A stretch of DNA of 64,000 nt from Fibrobacterales bacterium Fibro_02. Its GTDB lineage: Bacteria; Fibrobacterota; Fibrobacteria; Fibrobacterales; Fibrobacteraceae. Positions 23,170 through 30,477 of this stretch are shown piece by piece. Made by a program: the position numbers and the translations under genes. Position 1 is the first letter of the stretch; the number at the start of each line of letters is the position of its first letter. The notes under the pieces are model-generated. The model had not been told where the DNA came from. It saw only the letters and a program-made list of their open reading frames with translations, and ran no database searches. The stretch is from positions 1-64,000 of the forward strand of contig LVAE01000008.1 in assembly GCA_001603905.1 (NCBI GenBank), given 5' to 3'.

Positions 23170-25062
23170 CTACTTGATCGAAATCGGGTGGACGGAATTG
23201 CCGATGCGGAGAATGTAGCGGCCTGCCTGCGGTGCGCTCAGCTTAATGCTGCTTGCGCTTGCGGTTCCGGAACGTAGTGTTTGTCCGAGAATGTTCGAAA
23301 GCGAATAATGCGTGCCGTTCTTGATGCCGGTGGCGACAATGTTCAATCCGTTGGTGTTTATGCGGTAATTCGCCTTTGCAATCTTCGTCTGGACGGCATT
23401 TGTGTTGTCGGGGATTTTTACGGGTGTGTAGCCTTCGACGCTTTCGATGCACTTGATGTTTTCGACCCAAAGCGAGGTGTCGAAAAAGTCGTTTGTTACA
23501 TTAAAGCGGAACGCGGTCGCCGCCGAAAGAACCGGGGTTAGCGGGAGTGCTGCCTGCCAGCCGTTGCTCATCATCCAGCCTAAATCCACGTAGACCGTTT
23601 CCCATTCGGGTGCATACGGCATTTCGACAAAGGGGTAGTCCCAGGCGCCTTCGCCAAAGACATCGATACTGGCGTTCCAATCGTAGTAGAGGATAAACTG
23701 GTGGTTTGCTCCTTTGTAGCGGTAGCTAACCATTTTGCACTTGGACAAATCGGGTGCGCCGTCGAACGCGTATTCTGCGCGAATGTACGGGGCGTAATCA
23801 AAGCCGGTACCGACGGTGTCAAGCTTCATGTTGTCCATTTTTACGGTAGTTTCGGTAGAGTTGTCGGCGAAGGTGGAGTTTCCCTTGTCGCCCTGTTCGT
23901 CGCCGTAGTCGTCAATGTCGCTAGTGCTACTCCACTTGCCCGGAATTTCGGTGCCTGCGCCGTATGTAATCAAGTTGGGCAAATTGTCGTTGATTTCGGT
24001 TTCCCAGTTCAGATTTTTCTGGTAGGTGGTCTTTGCGGGCAAAATGTTTTCTTTGATGTAGTTGTCGACATCGTTGTTCTCGAGGAAGGGCTTTTCGACA
24101 TCCCACTTGGCACAAGAAATTTTCTTCTCGTTGGTCCATGCGAGGAATTTTTCAAGTTCGGTCTTGTGGGCCTCCTTGGTGAAGATCTCATCGATGCCGC
24201 CCCATTCCGTTACGAATACGCTAAGGCCGGCTTCCATCGCCTTGTTGGAACTGGACAAATGGCTAGAAGTCTGGTGCAGGTTGGCGTAGAAATGGTAAGT
24301 ATAGGCGACGTTATCGTCTTGTACGGGGGCGGCTACAGCATCGCCTGCCATAGAAGACCACATCGGGGTTCCGACGATTACCAGGTTTTTCGAATGTTTG
24401 CGAATAGCGCTGATGACCGTGTCGGCGTAGGCTTTCAGGTCTGCCCAGGATTCACTCACGGGTTCGTTGTAGATTTCGAAAATGACATGCGGATACTTGC
24501 CGTAGCGTTCGGCCATGCGTCCGAAGAAGGCGGCGGCATCGTTTGCGGTAAAACAGGTCTTGTTGTCGTTGAATTCGTACTTTGGCTTTGTTCCCTTATG
24601 GATGCAGTTGTAGTAACCGCCTTCGCTGTGCCAGTCAATTAAGACGTAAACGTCATTTTGAATGGCGGCCTGTACCACGGTGTCCATTTGCGATTCGAAA
24701 TATTCGGGGCGGGTCATGTAGCTTCCATGTCCCCAAGGCGGCACGACGCCCATGGCAGAGCGGACGAGTTCAACGTTCCAGGAGCCGACCAAAGTGTCGA
24801 TAAAGGAACTCCCGTAAAAGCTGCTGCCGTACGGCCAGTACTGACTCCAAGTGAGGCTCATTCCGCGAACCTGGACTTCGGCGCCGTCCTTGATGCCTTG
24901 CACGCTGCCGTAAATGCGGCCTTCGCCAGCGGAGTTCTTGCCGCTTTGCAAAGCGCCGTATTGGCTAACGGGGCCAACGCGCGTGGGTTGAATGGTGGCG
25001 AACGCGCTGCTTGCAAAAGCGAGAGCGCACAAGGCTGCAATAGCCATTTTTGTTCTTTTCAT
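23170..25062 (-). CDS. GH5 endoglucanase-like enzyme with C-terminal binding domain and sorting-type tail
   Basis: The 630-residue protein starts at ATG 25062 (AGGAG upstream) with a Sec signal ending ASSAFA. The GH5 barrel runs to about residue 350 (VRGMSLTWSQYWP, VYVLIDWHSE), with acid/base Glu in FEIYNEPV (about 198), YHFYA, and nucleophile Glu in FVTEWGG (about 285). This is a cellulase or related beta-1,4-glucanase. Residues 400-570 resemble a CBM11/galactose-binding-like sandwich (CKMVSYRYKGANHQFILYYDW, SLWVENIKCIE). The tail (SNILGQTLRSGT, AGRYILRIGN) is Por/T9SS-like. It begins 26 bases after the second module lipoprotein, so it is probably in the same operon as its TIGR02147 regulator. 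Confidence 0.9.
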   Translation of the reverse strand: MKRTKMAIAALCALAFASSAFATIQPTRVGPVSQYGALQSGKNSAGEGRIYGSVQGIKDGAEVQVRGMSLTWSQYWPYGSSFYGSSFIDTLVGSWNVELVRSAMGVVPPWGHGSYMTRPEYFESQMDTVVQAAIQNDVYVLIDWHSEGGYYNCIHKGTKPKYEFNDNKTCFTANDAAAFFGRMAERYGKYPHVIFEIYNEPVSESWADLKAYADTVISAIRKHSKNLVIVGTPMWSSMAGDAVAAPVQDDNVAYTYHFYANLHQTSSHLSSSNKAMEAGLSVFVTEWGGIDEIFTKEAHKTELEKFLAWTNEKKISCAKWDVEKPFLENNDVDNYIKENILPAKTTYQKNLNWETEINDNLPNLITYGAGTEIPGKWSSTSDIDDYGDEQGDKGNSTFADNSTETTVKMDNMKLDTVGTGFDYAPYIRAEYAFDGAPDLSKCKMVSYRYKGANHQFILYYDWNASIDVFGEGAWDYPFVEMPYAPEWETVYVDLGWMMSNGWQAALPLTPVLSAATAFRFNVTNDFFDTSLWVENIKCIESVEGYTPVKIPDNTNAVQTKIAKANYRINTNGLNIVATGIKNGTHYSLSNILGQTLRSGTASASSIKLSAPQAGRYILRIGNSVHPISIK

Positions 25063-25088
25063 AAAGCACACTCCTATATGTGAAAATT

Positions 25089-26291
25089 CTAGAATCGCAT
25101 TCCGAGGCTTGGCCACATGCTCGGCGAAATTCCGTCAAAGCGAATGTTGTCCAAGAAAATCTCTGCGTCTTCGGTCACCAAGATGTTGATGGTGTTGACG
25201 GCGATAAGTTCCGTGTCGAAATCGTCGGCGGTAAAAGTGAAATGTTCCCATTCGTCGCCGAGAGTCACGAAGGCGGTCTGGTGGAAGTCTCGCTTGCCGT
25301 CGTTGCCGCGCTTGGTAATTTGCAACGAAATCTTTCCGCTGCCCTTGGCGTCGAACGAAATGGCGGTGGCGCTGCGTAAGTCGTAGAAAGCGAACATTTC
25401 GTCTTCGTCAAAATCGTCGCCGATGGAAAATCCTGCGACGCCGTAATGACCTTCTGTTTCCTGGTCGATATCGAAAATCAGGTGCAGGCTGCTTCCGCTC
25501 TTGGCGCTGTCGCCGCTAACGAGAATCTTGTCGCTGCTGATGCCTTCGGCGACGCGGCTGTTCCCGCCTTGCAGGGAGTCGGTGCAAATAAACCACCAGC
25601 CTTGTCCGAAGCTCTTGCCGATAAAGGTCTGCCTGTGTTTCCAATTTTCAAAGTCTTCGACAACGGTGAAAATGCTGTCGGCGATGTTGATGTGATTTGT
25701 CGTGGCGCCTTCGCTTAGGCCGGTTTCCATCTGGTAAGAGAATTTGCCAAAATAGCCTTCGACGAAGGCGTAGTGCACGCCAGCGGGCAAACCGCTGAAT
25801 TCAAAGTATCCTTGTGCGTCCGTGGTAACGGCTTGGTCTAGAATGCTTACGGTTGCGTTCTCGACGGCCGTGCCGTTGTTGGTGATAATGCCTTTCAGGC
25901 TTTCGCTTTGGGCAATGGCGAGATTCTGCTCCGGACTGCGTTCGAAGTCGACCCAGCGCATAATGGAAAGCGAGTCGCCGGAGCGCATTTCGAGCAGCTG
26001 GACGGGGGCCTTCTTTTCGCTCAAGGCGGCGGAGTTAATCTTGAGAATGCCGTTGTCGTCAAGGGAGTCTTCGTAGGCGACAAGCATGGAATCCTCGTTT
26101 AAAATCCATACACGGGCGACGGCGTTTTTGAGGGGCATTCCGTGATTGGTGGCTGTAACGATGCCGGCAATTTCGGTTTCGCCGGCGTTGCTGCCTGTAC
26201 CGTTTGCGACAGAATTTTCACTTGTGCTGCAGGCGGTGAATGCGATGCCGAGGCTGGCTGCGAAAAGCGAAAGGGCGAGAATAACCTTCAT
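25089..26291 (-). CDS. Lipoprotein partner of the TIGR02147 regulator (second module)
   Basis: The 400-residue protein starts MKVILALSLFAASLGIAFTAC (lipobox FTAC). It then has two carboxypeptidase-regulatory-like units (GIVTATNHGMPLKNAVARVWI; GIITNNGTAVENATVSILDQ with YFEFSGLPAGVHYAFVEG) and a C-terminal galactose-binding/CIA30-like sandwich (VVEDFENWKHRQTF, YDLRSATAISFDAKGSGKISLQI, EIFLDNIRFDGIS). The architecture equals that of 20453-21676 although direct identity is low. Its ATG overlaps the regulator stop (TAATG), and GH5 follows. A surface carbohydrate-sensing role is inferred from architecture and neighbours. Confidence 0.75.
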   Translation of the reverse strand: MKVILALSLFAASLGIAFTACSTSENSVANGTGSNAGETEIAGIVTATNHGMPLKNAVARVWILNEDSMLVAYEDSLDDNGILKINSAALSEKKAPVQLLEMRSGDSLSIMRWVDFERSPEQNLAIAQSESLKGIITNNGTAVENATVSILDQAVTTDAQGYFEFSGLPAGVHYAFVEGYFGKFSYQMETGLSEGATTNHINIADSIFTVVEDFENWKHRQTFIGKSFGQGWWFICTDSLQGGNSRVAEGISSDKILVSGDSAKSGSSLHLIFDIDQETEGHYGVAGFSIGDDFDEDEMFAFYDLRSATAISFDAKGSGKISLQITKRGNDGKRDFHQTAFVTLGDEWEHFTFTADDFDTELIAVNTINILVTEDAEIFLDNIRFDGISPSMWPSLGMRF

Positions 26292-27100
26292 TATTTGCCC
26301 TCCTTCACCTTGGCGCGATTCACGAGCTGAAACCCGACGTGACAGACGCGGTCAGGGTTCTTTTCTTCGCGGGACATGACCAAAATTTTTTCGCGAAGCT
26401 TGGCGATTTCTTCGCGCACCTTTTCGAAACTTTCCTTGGAAAGGCTGCAGGTTACACTGGTGATGCTGCGGTCGTCGCTCGAGAACAGGTCGTAAACTTC
26501 GCTATTGACTTCGAGGTTCTTCAAATGGTATTTGCGCAGAATGGTAGAGCGCACGCGCGGCGGCGTCGAGATAATTGGCTGCTCGATGCGATAAGTTCCG
26601 TCGTCGTTGAGAGTGACGAATCCGGCTTCCATGAGGTACTTGATTCCGCTTTGCACTTGCGGGGCGCGGAGCACTGGCGTGAACATCCGGCCGATTTTCT
26701 CGGCGGGGGTGTTTGCGGGGAGGAGCGGCAACAAGTCGCGCAAGACGGGGTAGTACCACTTCGAAAAGAACTTGAGGGCGGAATCCTGGAGCTCGAATTC
26801 CTGCTTGCTCGCGCGTACGGCGAGGAGTTTCTTGAGCAGGTTTTCGCGCTCGTCCACGTTTTTTTCGTTGCCGAAGCGGACTAGCGTCAGAAAGTATTCG
26901 GTTTCTTCGTCGGAAAGGCCCCAAGCCTTGGCGAGAGTCTTTGCGTTTGCGGTAGAAAGCGGGCGGGATCCGTCCAGAATGCGGTTGAAGAAGGCGGAAC
27001 CCGAGACTCCGGCGCTTTCTTGAATGGAACGGATGGACTGCCCTCTGGATTGCAATGCTTCCACAGCGGCCCGGATATAATCCCGGTAATCAAAGTACAT
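26291..27100 (-). CDS. TIGR02147-family putative transcription regulator (second module)
   Basis: A 269-residue paralogue of the 19608 gene: MYFDYRDYIRAAVEALQSRG, a helix-turn-helix-like segment (SIRSIQESAGVSGSAFFNRILDGSRPLS), FFSKWYYPVLRDLLPLL, VQSGIKYLMEAGFVTLN and a helical C-terminus. ATG at 27100 is preferred because the family starts with a short Y-x-D-Y-R-x-Y/F motif; ATG at 27130 is also possible, and neither has a good Shine-Dalgarno. It is first in an operon with the lipoprotein and GH5 genes. A 23-base direct repeat sits in its upstream region. Confidence 0.85.
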   Translation of the reverse strand: MYFDYRDYIRAAVEALQSRGQSIRSIQESAGVSGSAFFNRILDGSRPLSTANAKTLAKAWGLSDEETEYFLTLVRFGNEKNVDERENLLKKLLAVRASKQEFELQDSALKFFSKWYYPVLRDLLPLLPANTPAEKIGRMFTPVLRAPQVQSGIKYLMEAGFVTLNDDGTYRIEQPIISTPPRVRSTILRKYHLKNLEVNSEVYDLFSSDDRSITSVTCSLSKESFEKVREEIAKLREKILVMSREEKNPDRVCHVGFQLVNRAKVKEGK

Positions 27101-27213
27101 AAATACACTAATTATGGAAACATTGTTCATATATTTAAAAATAGATAAAATTTTGATATTGTAAAGTAAACTTTTATTATTTATTGATGAAAATACATAA
27201 ATAATGGAAACAT
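27101..27213. repeat. Pair of 23-base direct repeats upstream of the second TIGR02147 gene
   Basis: AAATACACTAATTATGGAAACAT (27101-27123) and AAATACATAAATAATGGAAACAT (27191-27213) agree at 20 of 23 positions and start 90 bases apart. They flank the AT-rich promoter region of the regulator and could be its own binding sites. The rest of 27214-27369 is AT-rich with nothing recognisable. Confidence 0.55.
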
Positions 27214-27369
27214 AACGGCGGATTTGAACTGTCAAGTATTCCTTGATTGTTCGATTTATAAAATTTACTCCAATTTGGAATATGCAAACCCTTTATTCAA
27301 CGGTGTTTTGGGTGCTTTGTTACAAAAAAATGCGATTTCTTTAAATTTTTTATGCATTTTGTTCAATTT

Positions 27370-27629
27370 TATATTAGTTTTGAAGTGTAAAAGAGTTTTC
27401 CTCTTGCCCTCTAAACGAAATCTCGACCATTTCTAAAACCGAGGACAAGGCGAACGCTCACGCAGGTATGCCGGTTTTGGCGTACTTCAGTTTGCTGTAC
27501 CGACTTTATGGTCGGTCTTTGGTCGTATGGCCAAGGGCAACAGCCCTTTTGGGGCGTGGGTCGTTTGTGTTTATCGGTTTGAGGCAGTCGAGAGCCCCGT
27601 TTAGGTAAATGCAACGATCTGCGCCTTTT
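27370..27629 (+). ncRNA. Candidate structured small RNA, copy B
   Basis: This is related to 1301-1555. TATATT (27370) is followed by GTGTAAAA, hairpin AAGAG-TTTTC-CTCTT (27391-27405), CCTC/GAGG (27408-27411 with 27441-27444), and GGCGAACGCTCACG. Three central hairpins come next: GGTATGCC/GGCGTACT, ACCGAC/GTCGGT and TTGGTC/GGCCAA. AGGGC-AACA-GCCCT follows, then the 3' helix GGCGTGGGTCGTT (27553-27565) with AACGATCTGCGCC (27613-27625), and TTTT. Thirteen pairs form including three G-T pairs. An inner GTGTTT/AAATGC helix corresponds to GCGCTT/AGGTGC in copy A. The gene-like unit lies in the 725-bp gap before the peptide cluster. Class unknown. Confidence 0.58.
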
Positions 27630-27663
27630 CTTGTATCTACACGAAATTGGCAATCCTTGCTGA

Positions 27664-27805
27664 GCAGGGGCGAACTCCGGAAATTTCATTGAAGGAGAAA
27701 TGCGTCGCTGTCCCTGCGATTTATTCAATGAAAAAAATGAGCTTTTGCAAACGCAAAACGCACCACGTCGAAACCCGCACGGCATGGTGTGTAACAGTGT
27801 GCGGG
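27664..27805 (+). promoter_or_regulatory. Structured leader with two predicted pseudoknots before the precursor peptide
   Basis: Pseudoknot 1: GCAGGG+GCGA (27664-27673) pairs with TCGC...CCCTGC (27705-27717), while TTTCATTGAA (27684-27693) inside that loop pairs perfectly with TTCAATGAAA (27724-27733) outside it. A hairpin TTTTGC-AAAC-GCAAAA follows (27743-27758). Pseudoknot 2: GCACCA (27760-27765) pairs with TGGTGT (27785-27790), and CCCGCAC (27774-27780) pairs with GTGCGGG (27799-27805). The last arm ends 20 bases before the ATG, close to AGAGGT. The interleaved pairs could equally be alternative, switching helices. This points to RNA-level control of the precursor gene. Confidence 0.5.
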
Positions 27806-27825
27806 GTATACTCTAGAGGTATAAT

Positions 27826-27963
27826 ATGAAAACAACAAAGAAGATGGCTTACAAGAAGCCCCGTCTTATCGCAAAGAACAACCCGACCGGTAGCTTCGCT
27901 GCTGGTTGCCCGACCAATGAGGGCTATGGTGCATTCTGCCGTATTTGTGAACGTACCATGTAA
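27826..27963 (+). CDS. Short Cys-containing precursor peptide of a radical-SAM RiPP (FibroRumin-like)
   Basis: A 45-codon ORF, absent from the ORF track because of size: MKTTKKMAYKKPRLIAKNN, then PTGSFAAGCPTNEG, then YGAFCRICERTM. AGAGGT lies six bases before the ATG. A basic leader-like N-terminus is followed by a Gly/Ala/Cys core with three Cys (CP..., C-R-I-C). It is the first gene of a cluster with a radical SAM/SPASM enzyme 1 kb downstream, and I recall a FibroRumin family of radical-modified Cys-rich peptides that fits. The mature product is probably a Cys-linked modified peptide; type of linkage and function are unknown. Confidence 0.75.
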   Translation: MKTTKKMAYKKPRLIAKNNPTGSFAAGCPTNEGYGAFCRICERTM

Positions 27964-27971
27964 AAAATTTT

Positions 27972-28002
27972 CCTAAGGTGGGGCAAATCGCCCTGCTTTA
28001 GG
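27972..28002 (+). promoter_or_regulatory. 13-bp intercistronic hairpin after the precursor peptide
   Basis: CCTAAGGTGGGGC pairs with GCCCTGCTTTAGG across AAATC with three G-T pairs. No T-run follows, so it is more likely an mRNA-stabilising or partial-attenuation hairpin that lets the precursor be made in excess over downstream genes, as is common in RiPP operons. Confidence 0.5.
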
Positions 28003-28028
28003 GATATGTGTTAATTTAAGGAAATGCA

Positions 28029-28688
28029 ATGATTATAGCTCGTTATTTACTTCATAAAATGAAAGAAGATGCTTTCGTTCAATTTCAAAAAGCTGTTGGT
28101 TCGATTTTTTCATCTATAAAAGGAAACTCATTTGTTTTTGTTTCTCATAACATCCCAGACAGTTCGCAAGATTCACTTTATTCTATTTTGAATGTTGCTG
28201 GCATCAATAAAGAGCCAAATTCTGAAGATTTACAGATAATTAATCAAATCTTTTCGAATTCGAATCTTCTAACTCAAGATAACATTTCGCAATATCGTAT
28301 TCAGCATGCTGATGTTGTCATTGCCCCCTTTGTAAATGATGAAAAAGATTTAGACTTGTTAAGAAAGATTGAAAATCAGGTTGAATGCCGTATTGTTGTT
28401 TTGCTTGAAGGCTCGTTAAAATCGATTAACCCACTTTTGGATGGTTCCGATAAATTATTAGATATCTATAATATAAAATCTTGTTTTGATAGTCAAAACA
28501 TTTTTTCAAACGATGTTCAGTGTCGTAATGAAGCAAAAAAATGGTTGTATTCTTTACTAAAATATAACTTGTCATTTAAAGAATATTTATCTCTGTTTGA
28601 TGATTATATGGATACATGCGGATTCGATGAACGAGAAAAGAAAAAACAATTTGAACGAATAAACAATCTAGAAATCTATTTGGATTAA
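28029..28688 (+). CDS. Uncharacterised protein of the RiPP cluster
   Basis: A 219-residue soluble protein beginning MIIARYLLHKMKEDAFVQFQ, with AAGGAAA before the ATG. I do not recognise a family. Visible segments are an alpha/beta-like stretch (NSFVFVSHNIPDSS; ADVVIAPFVNDEKDLDLLRKI; CRIVVLLEG) and a helical C-terminus ending FDEREKKKQFERINNLEIYLD. There is no signal peptide, membrane segment or metal motif. The composition is strongly AT-rich (about 27% GC in 28201-28260), unlike the core genes. Its place between precursor and maturase suggests a part in peptide handling, immunity or regulation; which one cannot be told. Confidence 0.7.
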   Translation: MIIARYLLHKMKEDAFVQFQKAVGSIFSSIKGNSFVFVSHNIPDSSQDSLYSILNVAGINKEPNSEDLQIINQIFSNSNLLTQDNISQYRIQHADVVIAPFVNDEKDLDLLRKIENQVECRIVVLLEGSLKSINPLLDGSDKLLDIYNIKSCFDSQNIFSNDVQCRNEAKKWLYSLLKYNLSFKEYLSLFDDYMDTCGFDEREKKKQFERINNLEIYLD

Positions 28689-28759
28689 CCCCCTTTTTTA
28701 GAACCTCCCTGTTATCGAGGTCCTTGTTTACTCTCTAAACCTTTTGTAGGAGAAAAAGA

Positions 28760-28981
28760 ATGAAAGCAAAAATTCCGCCGGAGTTAAAAGATCACAAAAT
28801 CAACAACGAAAATGGAATATTAGACGAAAATGAAGATTATATACTGAGGAATACAACAGATCTTTCAGAAGAGGAACGAAAAGAAGAAATTCAATTACAC
28901 AAAAAACAGGAAGATGAACAGCTTCAAAATTCTTCGGAAATATCAAAATTAACAAAATTTATTTCTAGAGAAGAGGTGTAA
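28760..28981 (+). CDS. Small acidic protein of the RiPP cluster
   Basis: A 73-residue protein, MKAKIPPELKDHKINNEN..., with AGGAG seven bases upstream of the ATG and its stop directly against the rSAM ATG (TAAATG). It is rich in Glu, Asp, Asn and Lys, has no Cys, and is probably helical in the second half (EEERKEEIQLHKKQEDEQLQ). It could be a second precursor, a leader-binding helper or an adaptor; the lack of Cys argues against being modified like the first peptide. Unknown family. A small hairpin ACCTC/GAGGT precedes it (28705-28725). Confidence 0.6.
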   Translation: MKAKIPPELKDHKINNENGILDENEDYILRNTTDLSEEERKEEIQLHKKQEDEQLQNSSEISKLTKFISREEV

Positions 28982-30439
28982 ATGTTTTACCGTCAATCTC
29001 GCGATACTTTTATCCGTTCCATCGGTGAGTATGGCTATATCTATAGCCAACTTACCAAACACGACCGTACCTACACTCAGGAAGGATGTGCGTTTCTGTC
29101 CGTTATTTCTCGTGAACCGCAAAGTTTGCAAGATCTTTCGGCAAAAGCATGCGAATACTTTGAAGATGTAACTCCTGAAGATATTCAAAATGACATGAAG
29201 GAATTCTTGGATTCCCTAGTTGCCGACCGCTATTTGGTTTGTGCTGAAAATGCTGAAGAATGTGCTGCTAAGGATACATTCTTTAGTTATGCTGAAAATC
29301 CGAAAACATTGTTCACATACAACGCTCAACAAAATCCTGATGACAAAAAACTCTATACCGATACGCAAGAACTTTTAGGAGACTGGTTTCGCGAACATCC
29401 GCAAATTCACAGTTGCCAAATTGAAACGACGAATCGCTGCAACGAGCGTTGTATCCACTGCTACATTCCCCATGAAATGAAAAATGTGGTTTTGCCCTAC
29501 GAAGTGATTGAAAGCGTCCTCAACCAGTTACACGATTTAGGTGTGATGGGATTGACTCTCTCCGGTGGAGAATTATTCACACATCCCGATGCGGAAAAAA
29601 TTCTGCGCAAGGCCCGCGAACTTGATTTTAGTTTCTACGTGCTATCGAACATTACTTTGCTTACTCCGCACATGATAGAAGTTCTCAAGGATGTCAATCC
29701 AAATTATGTGCAGACGTCACTTTACAGCGTTGTTCCCGAAGAGCATGACCATATTACTCAACTAAAGGGATCCTGCGAAAAGACAAAGGCCGCTATTGAC
29801 GCCTTGATTGCGGCGAACATACCCGTGCAAATCAGTTGCCCTGTGATGAAGACGAATTATCACACCTATAAAGATGTATTGAAATACGCTTACGAACGCA
29901 ATTGTAAAGCACAAACTGACTTCGTGATGATGGCTCGATACGATTTTACTACGGATAATCTTGCTGAACGTTTGACGATGGAACAAACAGAAGAGTTACT
30001 CAAGGATATCATTCAGTTTGATCGAGACTATTTAAAGTTGACCGATACACCGGTGCCACCTGTTTCTCGCGAAGAATGGGGAAAACAACCTTTCTGTGGT
30101 ATAGGTATGGATAATCTCTGCATCGCTAGCGACGGCATTGTGTATCCGTGTAGCGGTTGGCAGGGGATGGCTTGCGGCAATGTTCGCGAACAACCTATCA
30201 AGGATATCTGGGAAAAGTCCCCGCAACTGAACAAACTTCGCAACCTTACAAAATCTGCGATTCCGCAATGCTACGATTGTGAAGATAAACAGTTCTGTGC
30301 TCCATGTCTTGTTCGTAATTTCAACGAAAGCGGCGGTGATTATCTGAAGGTTGCTCCGCATTTCTGCAAGGCCGCTCACTTGAATCGCAAACTTGTTGTA
30401 GAAGCAAAGGCTAAAATGCGTAAAGAAAAAGCCGGTTAG
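28982..30439 (+). CDS. Radical SAM/SPASM peptide maturase (FibroRumin-type)
   Basis: The 485-residue enzyme has an N-terminal PqqD/RRE-like recognition part (about 35-95: FLSVISREPQSLQDLSAK, then NDMKEFLDSLVADRYLV). The radical SAM barrel follows with the [4Fe-4S] motif CNERCIHC (about residue 152), GLTLSGGELFTHPD and VQTSLYS. The C-terminal SPASM region has many Cys: CGIGMDNLCIASDGIVYPCSGWQG, then CYDCEDKQFCAPC and a final FCKAAH. Such enzymes install Cys-to-carbon thioether or carbon-carbon links in a precursor, here most likely the 45-residue peptide. The start ATG directly follows the stop of the 73-residue gene. Family known, substrate inferred from neighbours. Confidence 0.88.
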   Translation: MFYRQSRDTFIRSIGEYGYIYSQLTKHDRTYTQEGCAFLSVISREPQSLQDLSAKACEYFEDVTPEDIQNDMKEFLDSLVADRYLVCAENAEECAAKDTFFSYAENPKTLFTYNAQQNPDDKKLYTDTQELLGDWFREHPQIHSCQIETTNRCNERCIHCYIPHEMKNVVLPYEVIESVLNQLHDLGVMGLTLSGGELFTHPDAEKILRKARELDFSFYVLSNITLLTPHMIEVLKDVNPNYVQTSLYSVVPEEHDHITQLKGSCEKTKAAIDALIAANIPVQISCPVMKTNYHTYKDVLKYAYERNCKAQTDFVMMARYDFTTDNLAERLTMEQTEELLKDIIQFDRDYLKLTDTPVPPVSREEWGKQPFCGIGMDNLCIASDGIVYPCSGWQGMACGNVREQPIKDIWEKSPQLNKLRNLTKSAIPQCYDCEDKQFCAPCLVRNFNESGGDYLKVAPHFCKAAHLNRKLVVEAKAKMRKEKAG

Positions 30440-30477
30440 AGATTACCGTGTCACGGTGCTTCTCGCAATGGCAAAAT

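Noticed and set aside
27411-27785. 124-residue minus-strand ORF in the gap before the peptide cluster
   Set aside because: It spans the structured RNA copy B and leader helices; Cys/Arg/Pro-rich with no RBS or family resemblance. RNA structure explains the region better.
27370-27820. Possible tmRNA because of tandem pseudoknots
   Set aside because: No tRNA-like acceptor and T-arm ends, no tag-like reading frame ending in ALAA and no CCA end were found.
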